Source: an uncultured Luminiphilus sp. (lineage in GTDB: Bacteria > Pseudomonadota > Gammaproteobacteria > Pseudomonadales > Halieaceae). Taken from it: a stretch of 64,000 bases of DNA. The notes beneath the pieces are model-generated. The model saw only the letters and a list, made by a program, of their open reading frames with translations. It was not told the DNA's origin and did not search any database. The position numbers were made by a program, and so were the translations under genes. Below, one piece after another: positions 35,406-45,847 of the stretch; within the stretch, counting starts at the first letter, position 1, and every line of letters starts with the position of its first letter. The stretch lies in contig CALKNZ010000006.1 in NCBI GenBank assembly GCA_938091995.1, positions 16,014 to 80,013 of the forward strand. Reading direction: 5' to 3'.

Positions 35406-37307
35406 TCAGTATGCGACCAGATAGTCGGCTGACGTCATGACTAACGCCACGGCTAGTCCCACTCGAGTCGCGCGCCAGTCGTCTTCACCAGCTTCGACCG
35501 GCACACCTGCCACCACATCAATAAAGCTGTCGACAGCTTCCTGAGACATAGCATTACTCGCTAGCAGCAGATTCAAGTGGCTAAAAAGCTCTGGCAAATC
35601 ATCGGCCAAAGTTTTCTCGTAGCTGTAATCGGGAAGGAAACTGGTACGCGCTAGTTCTGGATCAAAATTGACCCCTGTTAGGCCGCCTATTTCGCGATAG
35701 GTCGACAGGTCTGCGTGTTGCGTGTTGGCCATCGCGAAAAACGTGATGAAATTCATGTAGGCGGGAATAGTTTCTGCGGTAACAATTTGTAATTCAGGCA
35801 CCGTCATCTCTGCAGCGCCGCTATTCGTTCCGGGGGGTACGTAACCCGGACGATAGAAATTGAATACCGATGGCGCACGGAATGGGTGTTGCGCCAGACC
35901 CTGGCCATAACTCGATACAGAGGACAGATCGTACAGCTCGAGCGTATATTCAGGGGTTATGGTACCCGCATTAAAAGCTCGGGCCCATTGAGTAAAACGC
36001 AATACAGGCTCACGCAGCTTGCCGAAAGTGTTTGGGGCTTCTGGCTCCAGATTCTCACGATCGAGCAAAATGGCCGCAATCGTTGCCTTTAAATCACCGC
36101 GCAGCCCACCACCAACAACAATACCATTAGGTAGCGTGTATCTACCGTCATTAAAAACTTTAGTGACTCTAGCAACATAAGCCGCGGATGGGTTAGAGGT
36201 AGTAAAACGCTGGATAAGCTGACGTGACAGAAACGGTCCCACACTGGGCACAGCCATCAGATGATCGAGTGCCAGAGTGATGCTGTCCTCAGCGCTGGTA
36301 TTTTCTGGAATGGTCAATCCCAAAAACGTTTTGGCACTCTGAGAATGTTTAGCCGGGTAGGCAACCATGGGTTCCCGCCAACTTCTAAGAACTTCCGGTG
36401 CCTCGGGATTATTTTTCGACTGAGCACGAGTCACGTTGCGATCTAGCCCGGTAAATACTTTTGCCAGACCGGTAATGTCATCGTTATCGTACAGCTCTCC
36501 CGAACTATCATTGCCGTTTACATTGGCGACCAGCGTGCCGTCGTCATTGAGCTCGACCAAACCCATGGTAAACAGCTGAAGGATCTCTCGAGCATAATTT
36601 TCATCAGGTTGTCGCCCTGTCTCAGGATCTTCCTTTTGATTCCCCATATAGGTTAAGTAATAGCCCATCCCGGGAGAGTAAGTGATCGCCTCCAGTAGAT
36701 TTCGGTAATTACCGAAACCAAACCCTGTCAGCAAAGATTGGTGATACGCCAGCGCTTCCGGATAGTCGGTGAGCGCATCATCTCCAGCATTGGAAATGAC
36801 TAAGATTTGCGACAGCGCATAAACCATTCGCTGACGCAACTGATCTTTCCCTGCGATACTGTGATGCCAGAATGCAAACGTCGTTGCCTGTCGATTCCAA
36901 GGGTTGAGAATTAGGAACGGTAGCTGAGCCTGGTAACTATCGAGAGTCGCAAGATAATCACTAGGGCTCTCACGAAACTGTTCTAAGAGCCAATCAGAAA
37001 CACTCGTGCCGACCAAGCTGGACACGTCACTGCGGGTGGCTCCAAAGGTCGCTTGAGCGAGAAATCTGGATGTACTGACCTCACTTGAGAAGGGTAAGGC
37101 ATCGACTTCAGGGTCACTCAAGTTATCGTCGATGGTCCGATCGCGAATACCCTGCACCGACTGCAACAGGCTCGTGAAAAGACTGTCAGCGGATTGCGCT
37201 GAGGCACTATTGGGTAGGCCTAACGCCAATATGAGCACTGAGAGAAGTACGGCGCTGGCTAAATTAGCGCCGCGTTCGTGAGTATGAACCGCCCCTCTAA
37301 TGAGCAC
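35406..37307 (-). CDS. DUF1800 family exported protein
   Basis: 633 aa. Signal peptide ANLASAVLLSVLILALGLPNSASA, then DUF1800 signatures: FLAQATFGATRSDV, REILQLFTMGLVEL, DDITGLAKVFTGLD, LREPVLRFTQWARAF, FRAPSVFNFYRPGYVPPG. Mostly helical; biochemical role unknown. Forms a two-gene unit with the DUF1501 gene. The start at 37307 places a short charged segment before the hydrophobic core, so a later start is possible. Confidence 0.88.
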   Translation of the reverse strand: MLIRGAVHTHERGANLASAVLLSVLILALGLPNSASAQSADSLFTSLLQSVQGIRDRTIDDNLSDPEVDALPFSSEVSTSRFLAQATFGATRSDVSSLVGTSVSDWLLEQFRESPSDYLATLDSYQAQLPFLILNPWNRQATTFAFWHHSIAGKDQLRQRMVYALSQILVISNAGDDALTDYPEALAYHQSLLTGFGFGNYRNLLEAITYSPGMGYYLTYMGNQKEDPETGRQPDENYAREILQLFTMGLVELNDDGTLVANVNGNDSSGELYDNDDITGLAKVFTGLDRNVTRAQSKNNPEAPEVLRSWREPMVAYPAKHSQSAKTFLGLTIPENTSAEDSITLALDHLMAVPSVGPFLSRQLIQRFTTSNPSAAYVARVTKVFNDGRYTLPNGIVVGGGLRGDLKATIAAILLDRENLEPEAPNTFGKLREPVLRFTQWARAFNAGTITPEYTLELYDLSSVSSYGQGLAQHPFRAPSVFNFYRPGYVPPGTNSGAAEMTVPELQIVTAETIPAYMNFITFFAMANTQHADLSTYREIGGLTGVNFDPELARTSFLPDYSYEKTLADDLPELFSHLNLLLASNAMSQEAVDSFIDVVAGVPVEAGEDDWRATRVGLAVALVMTSADYLVAY

Positions 37308-37690
37308 CTGAACCTCCCTGGTGTTTGTTCGTCCTGTAAGCTCATACGTTGGACATTAAAAATTCCGTCGTATTTTTTTAAAAAAGCATCAATAAAAACG
37401 TCTGGGAGAGAGAGCGTACCCGCCACACAGTGAGGCCTTAGTGAAACCCGATGCTTAATCGGTCCTGGCAGGAACCTCGAAAATTTGCACTTACCCATTG
37501 ACCCCACCCACCTAGAGCCCTTCTGATTTTTAAAGACAGCGCGTGGTGGAAAAACTAACGGCGCTGGCCATTCCAAGCAAAGCTGCACCACCAATATGTA
37601 CACGAGACATTTGACTCTATGCGCACTGCTTCTTCGCTTTCACCGCTTCAAGCGCTAACCCACATGACGCAAGCGCACTGGAATCGACAT
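37308..37690. other. Intergenic region between DUF1295 and DUF1800 genes
   Basis: 383 bases. A TTTTTTTAAAAAA self-complementary run lies at about 37373-37385. No gene-like frame or clear terminator is visible; the promoter of the DUF1800/DUF1501 unit is expected here. Confidence 0.5.
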
Positions 37691-38605
37691 CTAGCTTCCC
37701 GCACTCCCAGATTGTCTGCGCAGGCGTGGCAGCAGCATAGGGATTCGTCCCATGGTTTCGGCATAGGCTGGACGACGCGCCAGGGAGCGTTTTTCCATCA
37801 TAGGAATGCTGGCATAGCGGAACATTAGAATCATAGCCAGCGCCCCCAGTCCCACCCACCATGCACCCTGAGGATAGGCCGCCAACCCAAATAGCGCTAA
37901 GCCTACCCACATACCGATTTCACCCAGATAATTGGGGTGTCGACAATGTGACCAGAGGCCTGTCTCTAAGGTATCACCGGGCTTTGCCTGTGCTGCGAAT
38001 GCGTGCAGCTGAACATCTGCAGTCATCTGCAGGGTAATGGCAGAAAACATAATAAGAGCAGCAAAACCGTCTATTACATTGAGAGGCTGGTCACCCATGA
38101 CCGTGACCGCATAAACCGGCAGCATGCCCAGAAACACCTGTATTGTCGGGAATACATGTACGCCCATTAAATCTACGGCGATGGCATTGCGACCTGCCTG
38201 CTCTTTAAGCATGCCGTACCGCCAGTCTTCATGATGTAAACCGGGCCAGTAGTAGGCCCAGTGACACGTGAGTCGCGTGGCCCAATACAGTAACAGTGCA
38301 AGCACCAACAGTTCACGAAGGGTTGACTCACTGCTACCGACCACCATCCACCAAAGCATGAGCACGGGAGGAATCACCGACCAAAACGCATCGTAAAAAC
38401 TACTGTTACGGTGCCAGCGGCTAGCCCCAAATACGACCAAAGTTGCTGCCAAATCAGCCAAAAATGCGCGCCATAAAGGTTCAGCCGTTGATAAAACTAA
38501 TACAAGGCCGGCAATAAATAATGCCACCACGTAAACTACGGTGACTCTAACAAGGGCTTCAGACTTTGGTATATCCAGATGGGGTCTTTTCCAAATTTCC
38601 TGCAT
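37691..38605 (-). CDS. DUF1295 integral membrane protein (steroid 5-alpha-reductase-like)
   Basis: 304 aa with about seven to eight membrane spans. The C-terminal HCRHPNYLGEIGMW block and MEKRSLARRPAYAE are the DUF1295 signature shared with steroid 5-alpha reductases and isoprenylcysteine methyltransferases. Probable NADPH-dependent lipid or steroid reductase, substrate unknown. It starts 13 nt after the MMPL transporter gene, suggesting a lipid-related pair. Confidence 0.85.
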   Translation of the reverse strand: MQEIWKRPHLDIPKSEALVRVTVVYVVALFIAGLVLVLSTAEPLWRAFLADLAATLVVFGASRWHRNSSFYDAFWSVIPPVLMLWWMVVGSSESTLRELLVLALLLYWATRLTCHWAYYWPGLHHEDWRYGMLKEQAGRNAIAVDLMGVHVFPTIQVFLGMLPVYAVTVMGDQPLNVIDGFAALIMFSAITLQMTADVQLHAFAAQAKPGDTLETGLWSHCRHPNYLGEIGMWVGLALFGLAAYPQGAWWVGLGALAMILMFRYASIPMMEKRSLARRPAYAETMGRIPMLLPRLRRQSGSAGS

Positions 38606-38618
38606 AGTGAAGTGCCTT

Positions 38619-41120
38619 TTAGTGGTGCACGGGGCGTGCGGTGAATCGGCCGAAATAGTTCATCAAAACCGGTACCAAGGAGAACGTCACAACCACCATA
38701 ATCGGTATTGCGATAGTCAGTAACTGACCTAAAGATGCCGCACCTCGATGAGTACTCGTCATCAAAGATGCGAAAGTTGCCACGGTCGTCACCGCTGACA
38801 GCAAAACCGCCCTGGGGGTACTCGATTGCATCAGACGCTCGACAGAACCTAAAGTTCGGTAGCGGTGTGCAATATGAATGGCCGAATCGATGCCCAAACC
38901 GAAAATAAGCGGCACCACCAAAACGTTGGCCATATTCAGAGACAGCCCCACCCACTCCATAACGGCAAAGGTTAGTACAGTGGTCAGCATAAGTGGAGCA
39001 ATGACAACCAAGGGCATAATCAGATTGCGATAATAAAGCATTAACATCAAAGCAATACCCAGCACCGCAAGTGTTGACGCTTGCTGAAAAGCTCTGACCA
39101 CCACACTGCCTACGCCGTACTCAATCACGGCTCGGCCACCGCCATTATCAACCACCGTATTTGCGGCACTGACAAAAGCGTTCAACCCCGCTCTGTTTTG
39201 GGTTGGGATCGCAGGGCCAAACTCTAAACGATGGCGTCCATCAGGTAATATCCAGCGACTTCGCAGCTGCTCAGATAAGTCGTTAAGTTGGGGCGCCTCG
39301 CTATTTAGTAACGGCTCCAAATCTTCTCGCCAGCGTGCAATCGCCCCACGGATATCCCTATCAAGCCCAAGCAATTGGTCATCATCATAGCCCTTCAGCG
39401 TGGTCACTAAATCGAGGATTTCCTCGGGTAATGCGGGCATTGTTGCCAGCGCGGCTAATTGCTCTCGGACCACTGTGGGATCTGGCACTGGAAAATCGGA
39501 AACAAGTTCAAGGGCTTCGCGCAATTGAGCCAGCTCTTTGGCACGGTCCCGGTAATCGGGTAGCGGCAGAAAATCTTCGATAGATCTAGCGTAGCCCACA
39601 GCATCTAAGGCGAGAAGCTGCCCTTTTAAGTCTGGTAGTGCATCTGGGGAGGTCATTGTGGAGATGCTGTAATCCGTGCTGAAGCCACCGCGTTGCAGCT
39701 GTTCAAGTAGCGTCATCGCCGGTGTTCCAAGATCACGTAACCCTGCTACCGAATAATCAAAACTTGCATCACGGGCTTTAAGCGTGGCGGTAACCCCCAA
39801 CACCAGCCAAATAACCAGCGTTAGTCGCATATTGGGCCAACGAAATTTCCATGAAGGGTATTTTACGCGCGCATGGGTGGGCAAACCCAGCGAGCCAAAC
39901 AGAGCGGGTAGTAGCGTAATGGTAAGAAAGATTGCTACGAGCATGCCACCAGCAGAAATAACACCCAACTCACCCAACCCGCGATATTCGGTTGGCGTAA
40001 ATGACAGAAAGGCCCAAGCCGTTGTTGCCGCTGACAACAATAAGGCAACGCCGGTGTTGCGAACCGCACTGGCCACCGCATTATTGCTGTTGCGAACCTC
40101 ACGCACGGCTAATCCGTAATGCAGCCCAAAATCGACACCCAAACCAAAGAACATCACCAGAAAAGCGAGGGACAGCGTGTTGTATTGACCAACCGTTATC
40201 ATGGCCAAAGCGTGCGTCCATATACTGCCAATAACCACCAGCAACAGCATTCCAGCCGTCAATACCCACGACCTAACACCCAGAGCCAGTACCAGCACTA
40301 AAAATATCGTGGATAACCCCGCTGCTAATTTGACCCCCGCGAGAGCATCGGAAATTTCTTCATTGGCCAGCACCACATCCCCGGTCAAGGCTATGTTTAG
40401 CTCGGGGTAGGCAGTCACCACCGGCGCAATCCATGTCTCTATGTTTTGAACAACAGCTGCACCGGGAAATTGTGCGTCGAAATCCGGCTCGATGCTAACC
40501 AAAACCAACTCGTAAAATAAGCCGTCGTGGGCACTGACAACGGCGGGCACGCTGCCATCAACCAGCCCCCAATTTTCAAAGGCTGTCGTTTCTCCCTGTA
40601 ACAGGTCCAATAATATGGGCGGCGTATTATCCGGCAACGTGGTACCGAGAACCCCCAAGGCACCGTTCAAAGCACCCTCGCCTTGAAGTGCCGCGCTCAG
40701 CATCACGAGGGGATGCACCGCCTCGATAAGCGCCACGAAATCCGAACGGTCGATATAATAGGCCAAAGCATCGCGAATAGCCGGCTCACGCATGGGGGTG
40801 GCAATTTGATCGAGTTCTACAAAATTGGGCGCCGCAGTCAAAACGGTATCGACCGCCTCAGAAACCCGCTGAGCTTCAGCACCCGAGACCACAATAATGG
40901 CCAGATTACGCAGTTGTGGAAAATCTACTTTCAGGGCTTCATCGTCACTGAACCACTGCTCGGAAGGCCGAGGCAGGATAACTTCGTCCATAGAAGAATT
41001 CAGGCGAAACTGACTCATTCCAAAAGCGCCAGCAAAGACAGTAGCGACCAGCAATAACAATAAAGTTAATTGGGAATGAGCGAAACAGCGATTCACCCAA
41101 GCTTCAAGTAACCTCATCAA
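38619..41120 (-). CDS. MMPL/RND-superfamily transporter, HpnN-like
   Basis: 833 aa with the two-fold RND layout: TM1 (about 17-37), periplasmic domain 1 (40-255), a six-helix block with FFGLGVDFGLHYGLA, a second periplasmic domain, and a second block with FGLGIDSAIHIAHRYR. The GxGxDxxxH motifs carry the proton-relay Asp. Members move hydrophobic lipids such as hopanoids to the outer membrane. No hopanoid genes are nearby, so the cargo stays open. Co-directional with the DUF1295 gene. Confidence 0.88.
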   Translation of the reverse strand: MMRLLEAWVNRCFAHSQLTLLLLLVATVFAGAFGMSQFRLNSSMDEVILPRPSEQWFSDDEALKVDFPQLRNLAIIVVSGAEAQRVSEAVDTVLTAAPNFVELDQIATPMREPAIRDALAYYIDRSDFVALIEAVHPLVMLSAALQGEGALNGALGVLGTTLPDNTPPILLDLLQGETTAFENWGLVDGSVPAVVSAHDGLFYELVLVSIEPDFDAQFPGAAVVQNIETWIAPVVTAYPELNIALTGDVVLANEEISDALAGVKLAAGLSTIFLVLVLALGVRSWVLTAGMLLLVVIGSIWTHALAMITVGQYNTLSLAFLVMFFGLGVDFGLHYGLAVREVRNSNNAVASAVRNTGVALLLSAATTAWAFLSFTPTEYRGLGELGVISAGGMLVAIFLTITLLPALFGSLGLPTHARVKYPSWKFRWPNMRLTLVIWLVLGVTATLKARDASFDYSVAGLRDLGTPAMTLLEQLQRGGFSTDYSISTMTSPDALPDLKGQLLALDAVGYARSIEDFLPLPDYRDRAKELAQLREALELVSDFPVPDPTVVREQLAALATMPALPEEILDLVTTLKGYDDDQLLGLDRDIRGAIARWREDLEPLLNSEAPQLNDLSEQLRSRWILPDGRHRLEFGPAIPTQNRAGLNAFVSAANTVVDNGGGRAVIEYGVGSVVVRAFQQASTLAVLGIALMLMLYYRNLIMPLVVIAPLMLTTVLTFAVMEWVGLSLNMANVLVVPLIFGLGIDSAIHIAHRYRTLGSVERLMQSSTPRAVLLSAVTTVATFASLMTSTHRGAASLGQLLTIAIPIMVVVTFSLVPVLMNYFGRFTARPVHH

Positions 41121-41215
41121 ACTCCCCCGTGCACCAGTAAATCGAGGCGCCGCTAGCTCGCTCGTTTGTAACTGGGGAATACGCGGAATCTAGAGTGATA
41201 ACAGCGGCCACGGGA

Positions 41216-43417
41216 TCAAATACCCGACCAGCTATTGGGATTCACCGGCTCCGACGATGCCGTGACTGTCACCAATATACCCGTAAGATGTGCCATACCC
41301 GAGAGCGGTTCCAAGCCATCGGGCCCGTCTGACGCAAGAATGTTGACATTGGCTCCCCGCAGCTTGCTAGCAATGTTCAGTCCTTTTGCATGCTGGTGGC
41401 CCCAGCCATGTGGTATCGATACCAAACCAGGTTCCAAGGTTTGCAGCGCTGCCACCGGCAAACGGATCCTGCCCGCTGCTGAGGCAATATCGACTGCGCA
41501 TCCTGGGGCTACCTCGAGGGTCGCCATATCGGCGGGGTTCATATAAGCCACATTGGTTTGTTCGTTATCGCCCCGGGTCAAAGAAGCCACATTTTGAGTC
41601 CAACTATTGTGGGTATTGTGGCGTCGCTTGGAGATCAGTCTAAAGGCGCCAGAAGTCTTTGTATCGTCCTCGGGTAGCACCAAGGCCCCCAACTCGGCCA
41701 GAAATTCGAGAGGCGCCAACTGTATTTTGCCGTTGTTGGTGGTTACACGTTTACCTAAAAAACTGCCGGACTTAGTCCTCGCTAAGGGATAACCATCGGG
41801 GTGCTCCAATAACTCATTAAAAGCCGGGGCCTTGTTGTGCTTCAAAATTCGATCTAACAGCCATCGCTGTGGAAACCCTCGGCCTCGCCACAAACCCACC
41901 CGCGTCAGCCCATTCAATATCGTTTGCAGCACCTTAGAGCCAAACAACCCTACCCCACAAGCCGAAGCTAATTGCGTGTAGATTGTGGCTTCATCGCGGG
42001 TCTCGCCGGGAGGCGTAACGACCGCTTCGGTTGCCGCCAGATAAGGAATGGATTGCAATCCCAAAAAAAGTGGAAAGACAAAAGGCAAGTCAGGCCGCTC
42101 CAAAGGTGAAGTGGCTGGCAGCACGTAATCGGCTAAGCTCGCCGTCTCGTTGAGATAGATATCAGTCACCACCAGCAGCTTTAACCTGCCAAAGGCAGAG
42201 CGCAGACGCTCTGCATTAGGCATAGTCATCAGGGGGTTCCCCCCCGTGACAAACAAAGTAGTGACTTGTTCTTTTCCTGGGGTGAGAATTTCATCGGCCA
42301 ATATGCCACCGGGCATTGCACCATTAAGACTGCGAAAATCACCAACCCTCGAGCGGGTATCGCGAGCAAATAACCCCTTGCGCTTGGCATAAGCAGCAAA
42401 ATCAAAAATTCCTTCACCGACTAAATGCCCGCCTTCCTGATCGAGGTTGCCGCTAAGGGCGATAATGACTTCAACCAACCACTGCGCCAAAGTACCCTGC
42501 CCTCCCATACCCAGCCCCGTACCGGTCGCGATAGCGGCACCCTTTGCCTGACAAAACGCGACCACCAGATCTCTGAGCTGACCGGGGGCGATACCCGTTA
42601 CGGTCGCAGTGCGCTCGGGAGTCCAGTCACCAGCAAGCGCCTCAACCTCTTCGATACCATCAAAAAACTGTGCATCGAGGGTTTCTGCGGGCGGGCGCAA
42701 TCCGACAAGAACGTTGAGAAAGCTCAGCAAAAAGTACACATCTGAACCCGGACGAATGGACTGGTACTCCCCAGCCACTTTCGCGGTTTCCGTCTCTCTG
42801 GGATCAACAACCACAATGCGTCCGCCACGCTTCAAAATACTTTTCAGTCTTTGTACCGGGTGGGCAACCTGCAGAAAAGTCCATTTGGAGACAACAGGAT
42901 TTGTCCCCAAAATCAGTAAAAATTCAAGTTTTTCCAAGTCGGGGAACGGTTGTGTAAAGGGAAAACCATAGATCTCTTGCGCTGCGGCGAAGCGGTGGGC
43001 GCAGTCTTGTGTCGCGGAACTGTAAACGTTCCGTGAGCCAATGCCCTCCATAAAACCCTGAGCGAAAATGGGATGCAGCAAACTAAAACCCGCGGCAGTA
43101 CCCACATACATGCCGATACGGTGGGGACTTTCCTGTCGTTCTGCGCGCACCACAGCACCAATTTCTTGCAATGCGGTTTGCCAGCTCACCGGTTCATATT
43201 GATCGCCTATGCGCTTTAACGGTGATGTTACGCGATCAGGGGAGCTATACATTTCACCCTGTGCCAGACCCTTCATGCAAGCGAACCCCAAGGTGCCCTT
43301 GTGATTTTGACGGGGCTCTATGCGCGTCACAGCACCCCCTTCAACGGACACCTCCAGTGCGCAACTTGCCTCACAAATTCGACAGAAAGTTTGCTTCTTC
43401 AAAGGCTCAACCTTCAT
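41216..43417 (-). CDS. Molybdopterin oxidoreductase (formate-dehydrogenase/acetylene-hydratase-like)
   Basis: 733 aa. N-terminal [4Fe-4S] site C12, C15, C19 and C47 (FCRICEASC, FACMKG), then bis-MGD domains with LLILGTNPVVSKW, IVVVDPRETETAKVA, and a likely Mo-ligand C139 in SATQDCAHRF. ETASLADYVLPATSPLERPDL (two blocks) and the C-terminal VSIPHGWGHQHAKGLN are typical of the 'molybdopterin-dependent oxidoreductase' group of aerobic bacteria. No signal peptide and no electron-transfer subunit next to it. Substrate unknown. Confidence 0.85.
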   Translation of the reverse strand: MKVEPLKKQTFCRICEASCALEVSVEGGAVTRIEPRQNHKGTLGFACMKGLAQGEMYSSPDRVTSPLKRIGDQYEPVSWQTALQEIGAVVRAERQESPHRIGMYVGTAAGFSLLHPIFAQGFMEGIGSRNVYSSATQDCAHRFAAAQEIYGFPFTQPFPDLEKLEFLLILGTNPVVSKWTFLQVAHPVQRLKSILKRGGRIVVVDPRETETAKVAGEYQSIRPGSDVYFLLSFLNVLVGLRPPAETLDAQFFDGIEEVEALAGDWTPERTATVTGIAPGQLRDLVVAFCQAKGAAIATGTGLGMGGQGTLAQWLVEVIIALSGNLDQEGGHLVGEGIFDFAAYAKRKGLFARDTRSRVGDFRSLNGAMPGGILADEILTPGKEQVTTLFVTGGNPLMTMPNAERLRSAFGRLKLLVVTDIYLNETASLADYVLPATSPLERPDLPFVFPLFLGLQSIPYLAATEAVVTPPGETRDEATIYTQLASACGVGLFGSKVLQTILNGLTRVGLWRGRGFPQRWLLDRILKHNKAPAFNELLEHPDGYPLARTKSGSFLGKRVTTNNGKIQLAPLEFLAELGALVLPEDDTKTSGAFRLISKRRHNTHNSWTQNVASLTRGDNEQTNVAYMNPADMATLEVAPGCAVDIASAAGRIRLPVAALQTLEPGLVSIPHGWGHQHAKGLNIASKLRGANVNILASDGPDGLEPLSGMAHLTGILVTVTASSEPVNPNSWSGI

Positions 43418-43553
43418 CTACCCCATGAATCTTTAAGCGCACGGTATCCGCACAGGCTTAGCGCGGCCCCAAAGGCCAGTACGAAAAGCCAGTGCATCGA
43501 CCCTTCGCCAGACAAAGCCTACACCAAATAGCAGCCCATCGGCTCGGTGAATG

Positions 43554-44402
43554 TCAGTGATCATCCACACAAATATCAGCCCCCGGGCGACTAGCCCACT
43601 CGCACCATGAGCCATCGTACACCCGCGCTGTGATTCCTAAATTATACAATGCCAAAGCGAGTATGCAGGCGGTAACGCCACTGCCACAGCTCGTAATGAC
43701 CCTCTGCTCTGCAGATAAAAACTCGCCAAAGGCCTTTTGCAGCTGGTCTTTGGGTTTAAGCCCACCCGTTGTAGTGTCGATAAGTAGATTAAACGGCACA
43801 TTCACGGCACCAGGCATATGACCACTGGGGAGACTGGGCCTTGGCTCAGGTTCGGCTCCGGAAAAACGCCCCGCAGACCGTGCGTCAAAAATAACGACGT
43901 CGTCTTTTTCAATGGCACGATAAACGTCTTCGAAGGAAGCAAACAGCTCGTCATTACGTTTCACCACATAAGGCTCAGACCTAGATTTGGTAGGCTGACC
44001 TGGGCCAGTAGGCAATCCAGCAGCTTCCCAAGCTGGCAGCCCTCCAGTCATTATTGCTACCCGCTTATGCCCAAAGAGTCGAAACAGCCACCAAACCCGA
44101 GCAGCGGCAAACAAACCTTGGGCATCATAGATAACAATGAAGTCTGTGTTTTTTATACCCATTCCCGACATTGCCTGGGAAAAGTGGCTAGACGTAGGGC
44201 AGGTGTGAGGTAAGTCAGAGTTAATATCGGCCACTTGTTCAATATCGAAGAACACCGCACCAGGGAGGGCTTTGGCTGAGAACTCAGCCCGCGCATCGCG
44301 TCCAGAGGCGGGCATATGCCATGAACCATCAACAAGGGTAATTCCGGGCGCCTCTAGGTTCGCTCGAACCCAAGGCACGCTCACAAATGCAGGATCAAAC
44401 AT
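43554..44402 (-). CDS. sseA: 3-mercaptopyruvate sulfurtransferase (tandem rhodanese)
   Basis: 282 aa from the ATG at 44402. Two rhodanese domains; the first is inactive-type, the second has the active-site loop SCGSGVTACILAL with the catalytic Cys at 239. CGSGVT is the mercaptopyruvate rather than thiosulfate (CRxGxR) version. VYDGSWCEW follows as usual. It transfers sulfane sulfur from 3-mercaptopyruvate to thiols, thioredoxin or cyanide in the cytoplasm. It sits about 135 nt upstream of the molybdopterin oxidoreductase gene; a functional link is not shown. Confidence 0.92.
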   Translation of the reverse strand: MFDPAFVSVPWVRANLEAPGITLVDGSWHMPASGRDARAEFSAKALPGAVFFDIEQVADINSDLPHTCPTSSHFSQAMSGMGIKNTDFIVIYDAQGLFAAARVWWLFRLFGHKRVAIMTGGLPAWEAAGLPTGPGQPTKSRSEPYVVKRNDELFASFEDVYRAIEKDDVVIFDARSAGRFSGAEPEPRPSLPSGHMPGAVNVPFNLLIDTTTGGLKPKDQLQKAFGEFLSAEQRVITSCGSGVTACILALALYNLGITARVYDGSWCEWASRPGADICVDDH

Positions 44403-44441
44403 CAAAAAAAACCTCTAACAAGTAGCTCGGCGTTTTAAAAA

Positions 44442-45095
44442 CTAAACTGCACGCCCAAGATACACCCTCACTCGCCTAAATTCCTGAGATTCATCGAGGT
44501 CCGGTAAGGTAAAGCTGTTGTTACTGCTCAACAATTCGTAATGTTCAGCACTGAAATCCCGAATTCGCGAATCGGCGACCAGCACACAAGGTGCACGTTT
44601 CAGAAATAGCTCAAGCCAACTTAGGTTGGCTCGGTCGTACAGGACATCGGAAGCCAAAATCAAATCCGTGGGTTCCACGTAACGCTCCCACGACGAGGCC
44701 AGTACCAGCTTTACACCATTGAGCTCGGCATTATAGGCACAGGCAAGTAAGGCCAATGGATCATTATCGCAAGCCACGACCTGCTTCGCGCCTGCTAGGG
44801 CAGCAGCTATAGCCACAACGCCAGAACCCGAACCAAAATCGAGCACACGCTGACCTTTTACATAATCGGGGTTGTCCAAAATGAATCGAGCCAGTACTTG
44901 CCCTGATGCCCAACAAAAGGCCCAATACATAGGCGTATTCATAATTTCAGCGATTGTGTCGCTGTCTAGCAGATGCTGAGGATAGGACGCTTGTAACAAG
45001 GCCAGCCGAATATTGGGGACCTCGGGAAGTGCGACGATCTCCAAGGCGGCATCGGGTATCACAGCACTCAATCGTCGGCTCAATTCAGTGCTCAT
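44442..45095 (-). CDS. Class I SAM-dependent methyltransferase, ETF-beta/lysine methyltransferase-like
   Basis: 217 aa from the ATG at 45095. SAM site VLDFGSGSGVVAIAAALAGA, acidic VVACDNDPLAL, and ILASDVLYDRA in place of the motif IV DxxY found in the METTL20/PRMA-like lysine methyltransferases. MYWAFCWASGQVLARFIL also matches that group, whose bacterial members methylate ETF beta. Nearby ETF-using flavoproteins would make this sensible, but no ETF genes are in the window. Confidence 0.75.
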   Translation of the reverse strand: MSTELSRRLSAVIPDAALEIVALPEVPNIRLALLQASYPQHLLDSDTIAEIMNTPMYWAFCWASGQVLARFILDNPDYVKGQRVLDFGSGSGVVAIAAALAGAKQVVACDNDPLALLACAYNAELNGVKLVLASSWERYVEPTDLILASDVLYDRANLSWLELFLKRAPCVLVADSRIRDFSAEHYELLSSNNSFTLPDLDESQEFRRVRVYLGRAV

Positions 45096-45259
45096 CAAGA
45101 TACTAAAGCCCTCGAATGGCTAGGCATCTTGTGTCGCCGCACTGCTTAGCCAACATAGTGCTTTTCCTCAACATGGAGCCAGGACACGCGCTGGACGCCG
45201 CTTGAGTGAATCGACGACAAAAAAGCCTAAGTTTTGTAGCTCTAGGGAACGGATCGCAA

Positions 45260-45847
45260 TCAGTCAGCACTCAAAAGAAGCGTTTTTAATTCACCATTAC
45301 CCAACCAAGCTTGTCCCGACTGCCCTGACAGACCTGACAGCACCAGTGATGTTTGCAACGACGAAGACAGCGCTGTCGCCATCATTCGCTGCTGATAAGG
45401 CAGTTGCTGCTCATAAACCGGTAGGGCCGCCTCGAGACTGGTCGCACCGTCAATTCTCTCTACAAAGCCGCGTAAATGAGCCTCTAACGCACTGACGAGT
45501 TCAGCATCGTCGGCAACTTCCGGGGCGAGATCGACATCCCAGGTCATATCGGTACGCAGATCACAACGCGCAACCCAGCGTCCCGCTAAACGCTCTCCCC
45601 ATTCTTCAGGAGAAATCAGCGAAAGTCGCCAGCCCGCATCCTGCCGGTATAAAAAATAGGTTTTCCCGGGTACTACCCTAAAATCAAAGCGCGCCGACAG
45701 TACTAACGTCGACAAACAGAAATCTCTCAGAATTGCTTCTCCTGACTTCTTATCAACCGACCACGGTTGCAAGGCATTTAGGGAGTCCAGTATGGGAACA
45801 AGCCCTTTGCCTTGTGGGTTACCTTCAGGAATAACGGGATGAGTCAT
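45260..45847 (-). CDS. DUF2452-like cytoplasmic protein
   Basis: 195 aa. NPQGKGLVPILDSL near the N-terminus and VYEQQLPYQQRMMATALSS near the C-terminus recall DUF2452; the middle (KTYFLYRQDAGWRLSLISPEEWG) is a compact beta region. No signal peptide or membrane span, no function known. The ATG overlaps the thioesterase stop (TAATG), so the two are probably made together. Confidence 0.65.
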   Translation of the reverse strand: MTHPVIPEGNPQGKGLVPILDSLNALQPWSVDKKSGEAILRDFCLSTLVLSARFDFRVVPGKTYFLYRQDAGWRLSLISPEEWGERLAGRWVARCDLRTDMTWDVDLAPEVADDAELVSALEAHLRGFVERIDGATSLEAALPVYEQQLPYQQRMMATALSSSLQTSLVLSGLSGQSGQAWLGNGELKTLLLSAD

